Below are positions 9,072 to 16,830 of a DNA stretch of 30,273 nucleotides, piece after piece. This stretch comes from Chara braunii (Eukaryota; Streptophyta; Charophyceae; Charales; Characeae). The translations under genes and the position numbers were made by a program. Each line of letters starts with the position of its first letter. The stretch's first letter is position 1. The stretch spans positions 1,149,683 to 1,179,955 of the forward strand of contig BFEA01000509.1 of the NCBI GenBank assembly GCA_003427395.1, given 5' to 3'. The notes beneath the pieces were generated by a model. It saw nothing but the letters and a program-made list of their open reading frames with translations. It did not search any database and was not told where the DNA came from.

Positions 9072-9709
9072 ATGGTTTTCGAGTCCGTGTCTACAATGGC
9101 GGCGATGGTGGTCGTCTGTTGCTGGGGCTTCTCCAGCTTGCCGTTCCTGGACTTGCTCAAAGTCCGCCACCTGGTACGGTAAAGATCGAAAACTTGGCCT
9201 ATGATGACACTGGCTGTCCGTCTGGAAGTCTCGATCTCGTAATCTCTCCCGACGGAATTTCCAGTTTGGGTTTCACGAAGTTCACGGTGTTCACCCCAGG
9301 ACGTCCAGCTGACCGGCTGAAAACCTGCCAAGTGGCCGTCGACCTGAGCTATCCTGCTGGGTTCACATTTAGAGTGACGACTGCGGCATTCCGAGGGTCC
9401 GCCCAGTTCGAGGGAGGCGTCACGGGTTCACTGACAGCCGCGTACTACTTCCCAGGTGGAGGGACAGTCAGAGCTGCGCACAACATGCCTCCTCCCGTCG
9501 AAGGCAACTTTGAGTTCTCCGACAGCTTCGCAACCTTGGCCTATGCACCGTGTGGCATTGAGTCGGTGTTGCTCAATGTCAATTTCGGGGCAAGAGTAGT
9601 GCCCCCACCCCCGCCGAAGAAGAACAACAAGCCCTTGGTCGTCCTAAACAACAAGGGCTCGATCACCGTCACCAGTGCCGGTTTTGGTCTGCTCTGGAAG
9701 AAGTGCTAA
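9072..9709 (+). CDS. DUF4360-type secreted protein, frame broken in the signal peptide
   Basis: The ~190-residue mature part resembles the DUF4360 family of plants and fungi: it begins QSPPPGTVKIENLAY, keeps TGCPSG, a KTCQV cysteine, an APCG cysteine, and ends in LLWKKC, giving four conserved Cys. The family is extracellular and of unknown role. A hydrophobic core, LLLGLLQLAVPGLAQ, with Ala-x-Ala-like cleavage before QSPPPG, precedes it. The ATGs that could start this signal peptide (9072, 9096, 9105) lie in a different frame, which stops at 9180-9182; joining them needs a one-base change near 9110-9120. Either this copy is a pseudogene, a base is missing in the assembly, or translation starts at a non-ATG codon. 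No intron is needed. A Pro-rich PPPPPKK segment sits near the C-terminus. It is the only host-like gene in the window. Confidence 0.75.
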
Positions 9710-10700
9710 GGGCATACTTGTATTAAATCGTTTCTGGAGCATCTGGCGGCAAATGCAGCCAGATCCAGTTCAGAAATTCGTAATGTGAGCATGGCCTAAG
9801 CTGATTTAACCACAGGAGTGTCTCGACCGTGGAGGAACGAAGTGCGATATTAGCGTGAATGTGATCTCTTCTCGTAAAGAAGAATCGTCGTTTCCAATGA
9901 ATTCCTGCATATGGTAAATTTCTTGAAATTGGTGCATTTTTCTCCTGTATCAACGTGTTTGCGTGTCCAGTTGGAGTGCGTCTGTGCGTAGCGCCAATTG
10001 TTGGTTCCCTTGGAGTCTATGCTTTGCTCTTCCCACCGATTGGTATGCGCCTTTCGTTCTTCTGTTTGCGCTCGCTGGTTCTCGATCTCATGGGGTTGCT
10101 GTCTCTCAACGCTTTTTTTTAACGAACAGACACTTAGCCTTTGTACTCGCTTGTGCTCGAGCGCCCGGCACGAAGAGTAAATGGAATTCACCGCCGGGAA
10201 TATATTTTCGTTTTCCGCAGAAAAGATCAGCACGAAATATACGTTCCTGATTTTTTTTCCTCGTCTTCTATTCTTCCTATTCTTAGAATATCGTACCTGT
10301 ATTTTCATATATGCTAAAATCATAGTAAAATACCCCCAAAACGATGTGGGAAGATGGCAACACCCCTCTGAAATTCCAAAGGCGATTTTTTTTAATTTCA
10401 TTATTTTTTTTTTTTTTTTTATTTTTTTTAAATTTATTTGTATTTGAACAGGGCGATGGCCTTGAGGTAATATCATCGGGCTTACCAGCCCAGGTAAATT
10501 CAATCTTGCGTCTTATTTTTGAACACCGGGTGGCCTTTTCAGCCCAGCGTGGCCTTTATTGCCTTCCGGGAACCCCCAGTGGGGAACACTGGCCAGGGGA
10601 CAGCCGGAAGCAGAGGGACCGAGCATCACCTGAGTGGCCAGTCGCCTCGCCTCGCCCATTACCTCTCCCACTATGAACATCACCAGAGACTGCTTTTCAA
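9710..10700. other. no recognisable gene; AT-rich tract
   Basis: A minus-strand frame (10503-9850) has a Lys/Ser-rich translation without recognisable domains and starts in a poly-Lys run produced by the T-rich tract at 10387-10432. I regard it as chance. The T-rich tract could be the poly(A) tail of a minus-strand retroposed sequence, but I found no target duplication. Confidence 0.4.
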
Positions 10701-10710
10701 TGCCAAAAGC

Positions 10711-10853
10711 TTGTGAAATGCCCTTCTGGATTTAAATCTTTGGGAGGTGGAGGTGCAAGCTTGCATTCTGCCCCTGCCAGGTGTTTAGCACAAACACGGC
10801 AACCCCGTGACAAGGTTTTAAAATCTGAATCCAAGCAAAAGGGCATTTCACAA
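10711..10853. repeat. 143-bp inverted-repeat element
   Basis: TTGTGAAATGCCCTT (10711-10725) is perfectly complementary to AAGGGCATTTCACAA (10839-10853). Pairing continues inward imperfectly (GGATTTAAAT against AAATCTGAATCC). The size and shape fit a MITE-like foldback. No target duplication was identified. Confidence 0.65.
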
Positions 10854-11329
10854 ACTTCTGGAATTTTTCACATAACGGCCCCTGTGCAAGGATGACAGTC
10901 ATAAATCCAGAAATGGTCCATATTTTTCAAAAGGGGAGAGAAAGCTCAGAGGGGTTTTCCACTCTACGGACTGCTTCTGGGTGTATTTTACCGCTTAAGT
11001 GTGTATTTTGCAACTTCTTTTGGGCCTCCTATCTTCAGGAGGCCTAATAGAAACGGCCGCCGATCAGATTTATCAACGGCAGCTGTTGTCAGGCCTGGCC
11101 TCCTAAAAGTTGGGGAATAGGCTAAAACTGGCCGAAACCAAACGGCCAAGGTCCTGGTGGTTTAAACCGCTAGTACACAGCCCCAGCCTTGCAGAAAGTT
11201 TTTGTCGCCACATTCAAAATCGGCGGCCTCCGAAGTGGTGTGGTGGGGGTTTCATACTGACACCCGCGGGCCCGTGTATCTCGTTGGGCCCCTGTATACC
11301 CGTTGCACAAGAAAAATGAAATCATGGCC
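10854..11329. other. non-coding; contains a short perfect hairpin
   Basis: No gene seen. GGCCTCCT, a 6-nt loop and AGGAGGCC form a perfect stem-loop at about 11023-11044, and GGCCTCCTAAAAG recurs near 11097. Short frames (11110-11319, 11202-11510) have no recognisable content. Confidence 0.4.
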
Positions 11330-11429
11330 CTGTATCTTTCCATGTTCTAGCCAAGATTCACTCTTGTTTTGCACATTTCGATGGTGGAAACTGAGAGTGA
11401 ATCTTCCGCTAGATCATGGAAAGATACAG
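11330..11429. repeat. foldback repeat copy 2 (100-bp hairpin)
   Basis: The left arm 11330-11364 (from CTGTATCTTTCCATG to GATTCACTCT) pairs with the right arm 11394-11429 (from AGAGTGAATCTT to GGAAAGATACAG) with only a few mismatches around a ~29-nt loop. Its interior matches copy 1 (8356-8384) in reverse orientation. This is the more intact of the two copies. Confidence 0.85.
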
Positions 11430-11863
11430 CGCCACGAGCATTTCTTTTTTTCTTCTTGTTTCTTTTTTTTTTTTTGGAAAACGGCCTGGCCCTGGGACGT
11501 GGATGACTAGACTGCAGTTAGAAACTCTGCCCTCCGACAGGCACGCGACCTAGGAGTTTGGACTGCAGTGTAAACTTGAGAGGGGACTGGACTCCAAAAC
11601 GGCAGTTTGAAACGTATTTTCAAACTCTAACCCTGACAGCGCCCTAGTTTTCTCAAAAAAGAAATATAAAAAAACGATTTTTTTGGGGGGGGAGGGTTAC
11701 TCGTGAGAAAGGATTTTCAACAAAAAAAAAGAATTAAAATTCTTGATTAATTGATTGATTGACTGCCAGTGATTGATTGATTGACTGATTGATCCGTGGG
11801 AGAGGGGTCGCCCACAACTCCCCCCCCCCCCCTTCCTCCACACACACACACACAGTGACCACC
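11430..11863. other. non-coding, simple sequence and dispersed repeat
   Basis: It holds T-rich tracts (11444-11476), a short hairpin AGTTTGAAA/TTTCAAACT (11604-11626), a segment shared with the left end of the window (11621-11654 against 183-216), TGAT-type tetranucleotide repeats (about 11745-11794), a C12 run (11821-11832) and a CA repeat up to the gap. Confidence 0.7.
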
Positions 11864-11952
11864 NNNNNNNNNNNNNNNNNNNNNNNNNNNNNNNNNNNNN
11901 NNNNNNNNNNNNNNNNNNNNNNNNNNNNNNNNNNNNNNNNNNNNNNNNNNNN
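11864..11952. other. assembly gap of 89 N
   Basis: A run of Ns is bounded on the left by poly-C and CA repeats and on the right by A-rich DNA, a typical place for short-read assembly to fail. Frames called across it are meaningless. Confidence 1.
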
Positions 11953-12600
11953 AAAAAATATTCGTGAAAACAAAATAAAAATAAATATGGGTGGGTACCC
12001 TCCAATGACCTCCACCCTTCTACAAAAACAGAACCAGCAGTGACCAGCAAAAAAAAAAAAAAAAAACCCTCCCCGACCTCTATGATGGCCGTGTCCGGTC
12101 ATGAAAATTGTGACCCGTAATGAAAAGAGGGCTACAGTTCGTAATTGCATTTTAAACTGTGTTCTACGGTTTGTAATTGCATTTTAAACTGTGTTTTACC
12201 AGTTACGTCAGGGCCCGAGTTTCAAATTCAGTTGAAACTCGGGCTGACCTTTTTCTAGCAGTTCAGTCAGGGGCAAGGGGCAAGGGGCAAGGGGCAAAAA
12301 CACAGTGCACACCACGCAGCAGCGAATGCACACAACTCTCAAAGGAGTACAACAGAAGACCCGCGATGCGGGATGTCAATAAGGAAGTAGTCACATCATA
12401 ATGGTCCCATCCCACCGCCCTTCCTTCGTACCGTCAAACCCAAGAAACCACCGAACATTCCGACAAAACTGATGGCGGTTGTTGTCGGCAGCGGACCGAA
12501 GTTGGCTGCGGACAACTACCTGAAAGGTCTGCTGTAAGAGAGGATGATGAGAATAGCATTCAAGTATTATATACTACCTATCCTACGCAACAAAACTAAA
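11953..12600. repeat. non-coding with tandem and inverted repeats
   Basis: A 32-bp unit containing TTGTAATTGCATTTTAAACTG is duplicated in tandem (12135-12166, 12167-12198). GCCCGAGTTTCAA (12213-12225) and TTGAAACTCGGGC (12232-12244) form a perfect 13-bp stem with a 6-nt loop. Four exact GGGGCAA units occupy 12270-12297. No gene is supported. Confidence 0.8.
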
Positions 12601-12696
12601 AACCAGCCTAACTATTCACACGGTAGAATTGTCGTACGACGCTCGCGGTCAGCTTCCAGACTGGGTCCTTTTTGGCCGCGAAATTATCCAGGACCT

Positions 12697-12921
12697 TCAC
12701 AAAAGGTTCACCGGGTAGCCTTTCTCCAGATAGAACATTTTCAGGAGAATCACCTGCCCTGGAATTTTGTCGCGACTGGACGATCTGTGAGCCCAGCCCG
12801 CAATAGCTGCTGCTTTTTGGCTGCGGCTAGACCAGGATGTGACGTCCTGCCCTGCCCGAATAGTGAAGTCACGGCCCAGCCTGAGGTCGTCTTCATCACG
12901 TATCCTCTGAAAAGAAGTCAC
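12697..12921 (-). pseudogene. Penelope-like element C-terminal tail, shifted frame
   Basis: This frame overlaps the end of the RT frame and probably continues the protein after a frameshift near 12900. TSWSSRSQKAAAIAGWAHR resembles the conserved thumb-side segment (S.K.A.I.G...R) found after the RT core in Penelope-like proteins. No second nuclease domain is seen at this end, which supports the permuted arrangement. Confidence 0.45.
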
Positions 12922-14128
12922 AAACGGCTCTGTTCCGGATCTTCAAAGCACAACCTAAAAACTCCCAACCCCCGGACCCGTCATCCGTCCGTTTCAGGGA
13001 TAGGGTCCGGGGGTAACATTTTTCAAAATTCTTCCGGATCATCGTAGCGGTTCTGAGAGATGGTCCATCCTCACGCTTACACAATACGAACAGAGAAACA
13101 TCGTCCATGAGACGGATCCCATGCACCAGCCTACGCGAATTACCCAAAGACTGCAGAAAGCAAAACTCAGCATGGGCGCACATGATACAAGCAAGCGGGG
13201 GGCTCATACTGCTTCCCATTGGGATACCCAGGATCTGTGTCAGCATAATATCCGATGCTTTAGTATAAGTGTGCGACAGACTGAATTCCACAAAGCTGCA
13301 AATGATGTCAAAGGTAATCAAAGTCCAGCCCAAGTCGGCTGACCCTCTGCTGGTGGATGCTCCGCGTCCTCTAGGACTAACCCAAACACTACTCCTACCA
13401 TGCTGCGCATGCCAATCTAACAGCCAGAGTAATGTATTCAAAATAGCACTGTGAGGAAGCCTAGAAAACATATCCTTAATATCAAATAAACAGCCCACCA
13501 CTTTCCGGAAGCGTCCTCGCTCTGCGGATCTATTGATCTTACCCAACTCTCAAACCAAATCTCCCACTGATCTCAAATTGAAGTGAAAACTAGGAGGAAG
13601 AGCGTTTAGGAGACAGTTCAGGCTTTTGGCTACTTTTCGACCAGCAGGTGCACTAGGTTCGCTGAAGGTGGGACATATAGGCCGGAATCTATCCAAGTCC
13701 TTGTGCTTGGGGATAGCATATCCCTTGCCGGCTGTCCCTTGGGGCAACCACCTTCCCAAACTTCGTAAACCTTGGGAACAATATTCCTGTTTAGCCAAAT
13801 TCAGGGTCTCGTCTTCAGACTTCGACTGTACCACATAACATTCGCTTCGTACGAACAGGTCCTGCATAGCCTCGTGGTACAGTCGAGGGCAGAGAACAAT
13901 AGTTTCTCCCGGATTCCGATCAACAGGAGCCAGAACCAGTCCCTCATATAGCTTCTGAACAGAAAGAACTTCCTCACAAGTAAGCTCTCCAGGGTAATTC
14001 TCGGTACCATTCATACAGGTGGAAGCATCATCTATGCTAAAATTCCAAAATTTGCCAAAACCAATCTGCCATGTCGAACAACATTCAGTCAGTTCCACTC
14101 GCAACAACTCAGTTCTGCCCAGTTTCAA
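12896..14128 (-). pseudogene. Penelope-type reverse transcriptase, one in-frame stop
   Basis: The frame 14128-13550 and the frame 13546-12896 are in register, separated by a TGA at 13547-13549 that may be a former CGA. The N-terminal part has LVLAPVDRNPGETIVLCP and GYAIPKHKDLDRFRPICP (RT fingers). The second part has motif A FDIKDMFSRLPH (residues 21-32 of 13546), GIPMGSSMSPPLA (107-119), motif C as MDD (147-149), and FLG (196-198). All catalytic Asp remain. FDIKDMFSRLPH, with GIPMG in place of the usual RQG, is characteristic of Penelope-like RTs and separates it from LINE or Ty3 RTs. Confidence 0.85.
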
Positions 14129-14718
14129 GGCTCTGGCACATTACAGGCATTACGAATGAAAACGGGGACACGGATGTCCTCCCAGATCCTGCATCTAATG
14201 TGTCCGTTAACCCTTGGTAAGTCTGCGCAAGTGCAGACTGACACCTCACAACGCGCAAAACGTCGGTGGTTATGTAACATGTCAGCAACAGTCGGATTCT
14301 TTGTCCAAACTGTTCTGACTTTCCACTTCAGAGTTTCTCAAATGACGACAGGAATCTGGAGGCCATCAATCTTACCATCCAGAAGTCGACGCACTCCCCG
14401 AAGACTAATACGGTCGTCACACCGAACTCGAGCAATCAGTTTCTTACTCAGGTCAAAACCATAACCGTTCTTAATAGCGGCATTTACAATACGTCTAAGT
14501 AAAGATCGAGTGTGTTTACGACTGAAATCTTTAATGACAGGGTGCAAACCAATCAAGAAGCAAAGGTCACACTTAGCGACAACAGATCTCTTCTTCTTAA
14601 ATTTTAACAATGAAATCAGAAAGCGTTTGCCCTTGGCGTTAACCTTCCTCCATTTTTTCAAATTCACAATATGGATCGTACAACCCTGCTCAAGACGATA
14701 TTTGCAATCCCGCAACAA
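14125..14718 (-). pseudogene. Penelope-like element linker with Cys/His motif
   Basis: The 14718-14338 frame ends at a TGA, but the same frame continues to 14125. The continuation has PTVADMLHNHRRF, then CEVSVCTCADLP and NGHI, a Cys-x-Cys...Gly-His pattern like the putative zinc-binding linker found before the RT in Chlamys-type elements. The first half has KCDLCF and Lys/Arg-rich helices. A one-base frame change near 14126 separates it from the RT frame, which begins at TTG 14128. Confidence 0.6.
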
Positions 14719-14735
14719 GCAACGTCAGGCCTCAC

Positions 14736-15266
14736 TCACCACGACAGATTCACCAAACAGTCTCTTGACCCGTTTCCAACCATCAACCACCCGTTACCCT
14801 CTGTTGTCGTCAACGTAAGTTGTCTAGTGTGCCTATTATCGTACTCGGATAACAAATTATTCAAGTGAACACCCAGCGGATCGTTGTTAACGCGGAGTGC
14901 GACGATTCGAACGTCCTGCTTACAATCGTTACTTCTACGTAAGGTGGATCGCTGGTCAATCTTCCTCTCCCGCTTGCCGGCTCTTTGTCGTCTGGTATTA
15001 GAAGCTTTTCGTCCAACGGTATTCAAGACGGGACACCAGTGCTTGATAAAATAACTTTCGATTGCGGTGAGCTCCTCTGCAGTTGCGTGAACTAAAGGAA
15101 GTAGAACATAATTATCCCTCCCAAAGCTAAGCAGCCAACGATAGAAATGGTTGCCGGTGTCAGGCGGCCACAAGCAGTGCGGCGCCTGAAATCTACGGTT
15201 TTGGGGCTTAGGCGCAAGGACCGGTCTGAGTTTTGACGGTACTCTGGTTAGACTAGGCGGCGGAGA
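14736..15266 (-). pseudogene. GIY-YIG-like endonuclease segment of Penelope-like element
   Basis: The frame is open from 15266 to the stop at 14736. An ATG is lacking, so it is a fragment. The stretch ELTAIESYFIKHWCPVLN followed by GRK fits the second half of a GIY-YIG domain: a conserved Glu in a helix, then I..W.P.LN. The first half, with the GIY and YIG strands and catalytic Arg, is not visible and should lie beyond 15266, where a TAA (15267-15269) interrupts the frame. The nuclease nicks target DNA for insertion in related elements. The downstream half is basic (RRQRAGKRERK) and probably linker. The domain call is moderate because only half can be seen. Confidence 0.55.
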
Positions 15267-15299
15267 TTACGGGACCTCAGGGCGCCCTTGATTTTGGGC

Positions 15300-16136
15300 G
15301 CGCTGGACCTTACGGGTAACCCTAAAAAATGGCAAGATGGGTGGTCGCCCTCGGCACGTCAACGGACCGTCATTTCCGACCGTTCAGAGGGTTAGACCCG
15401 AATTGACCTGCCGCAAGGGGGCATCGCGAGGACTAACCCCGCTGCGACATTCTTTGCAGCGTATGATCGAGGTCAAAATAGCGCCTCAAATTTTTGTCAT
15501 TTTTGGTATCTAAATCAAAGATGGGAGAAGAGATTGAGAACAGTAAGAGGAAAGAGAAACACGTAATATTCCTTAATTTCCTTGTTTTTCGCAACATTTG
15601 AGTTTTAGGAAAAATACTCCGTTATTTTTATGTTTTCCGGCAATGGAATCGAAAACAAAGGAAAAAATTAAAAATGATAAAGGAGAAAAGGAACAAAGAA
15701 TTTCAACAATTTAATTAAGACTTTCTCGGAAATTATTTTTGGTAAGTTTACGGTTATTTTACTATTTCGGGTAATAGAGTTAAGAAAAAGGGGGGATGAT
15801 TCAAAATGATGGAACGAAAAAGAACCGATGATTATTCGATGCTTTGCCTGATTTTCCTTGGATTTTCCACCGTCGGCTCNGAACCCCGATTANTNAGTTT
15901 TCTCTGGATCCNCACCTTTTTCGCCAATCCCTGATGATCAAGGTTTTTCGTGCCACTTTCCCGATCCACCTATTTACTAACTTCACTGTGACAGTCCGAG
16001 GACGATCGCATGGACAGCATGGGGTGGTACTACCTTGGGTCGACTATGGTGTTTGGTTCAGTACGGATACGAGGGTTGTTACGGAGTGGCTTCGTAGTAC
16101 GGTGTCTGGCCGGTGACAGTTTTTTCACTACGGTGA
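15300..16136. other. no recognisable gene
   Basis: The left part (15300-15480) is GC-richer and has GGGCGCCC-like palindromic words. The middle (15500-15830) is AT-rich with stops in all frames. Isolated Ns begin at 15880. It could be 5' non-coding DNA of the Penelope-like element. Confidence 0.4.
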
Positions 16137-16830
16137 CTTATTTTCAGGTTTGGGACAGGTACGGTGATTTATTCTCANGGTCNGGGCTACTATGACAGTT
16201 ANTCCAGGTTAGAGACGTTGGCGGCAGTTTATCCCAGGTTCGGCGTTATCACGNATAATTAACCCAGGCTCGNCACCGTCACTGCNGCCATTTATTCCAC
16301 GCTTGGTGCCACTATGGTGCTTTATTTCAGCTTTGGGACCACGGTATTGTGCGNCANTTGACATGTTCTCAGATTCGGTGTTGGCTCGGTATTGGTTCGG
16401 CATCGGCATGGTACGATTGTCTCGTGTTCGGCATTGGNTTAGCATCGCTGAGGTACACGCNGNANATCTTTTTCGGGTTCGGTATTGATANGGCATTGGC
16501 TCGGCGCCGAAGTGGTACACGCGTCTGTTTTTTTTACAGGCCCGGGGATGGTTGTTTCAGGTCCGGAATAGGTTCGGTACTACCCTGGCTTTTCAGTTTT
16601 CTACGGTATCCGGCATCGGTATGATACACATCACTACATCACTTTCAGGTTCGGTGTTGGCAGCTCAGAATTGTNAAGTGGCTATTTCCGGTTCGGCCCG
16701 ACACTCTGATCCGGGACAGATACGGAACAAGCATGGTAACTGGGTGTTGGGAGCAACAGCTGGACCGCGGTTCNNCTTTTGTGTTGATAACTGGTACAAT
16801 ACAATTGCTTTTCAGTACCGTGGTTGGCTT
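16137..16830. repeat. degenerate ~30-bp minisatellite
   Basis: From 16137 to about 16360, seven to eight consecutive units of 29-33 bp share the pattern (A/G/C)TTTATTCCAGGTTCGGGAC followed by a TATGGTG-like end. Looser copies continue to about 16820 (TTTCAGGTTCGGT words). Single Ns cluster here, as expected where near-identical repeats were collapsed in assembly. Short open frames here are by-products. Confidence 0.65.

Larger units (their letters stand above)
12690..15266 (-). mobile_element. Penelope-like retroelement relic, Chlamys-type domain order
   Basis: Reading on the minus strand, a GIY-YIG-like segment (15266-14736) is followed by a Cys/His-containing linker (14718-14125), a Penelope-type RT (14128-12896) and a C-terminal tail (12921-12697). 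In canonical Penelope elements the GIY-YIG nuclease is C-terminal; the N-terminal position seen here is the arrangement described for the Chlamys clade of green-lineage and other hosts. At least three frame changes and several stops show the copy is dead. Neither terminus nor target duplications could be placed. Confidence 0.8.

Noticed and set aside
9850-10503. 217-codon minus-strand frame
   Set aside because: It begins in a poly-Lys run from a T-rich tract, is Lys/Ser-rich and matches no family I know.
11697-12150. Minus-strand frames spanning the N gap
   Set aside because: They depend on unknown bases across the gap and on simple repeats.
14736-15266. HNH or other homing endonuclease
   Set aside because: The E...I..W.P.LN pattern and its place beside a Penelope-type RT fit GIY-YIG better; no HNH motif is present.
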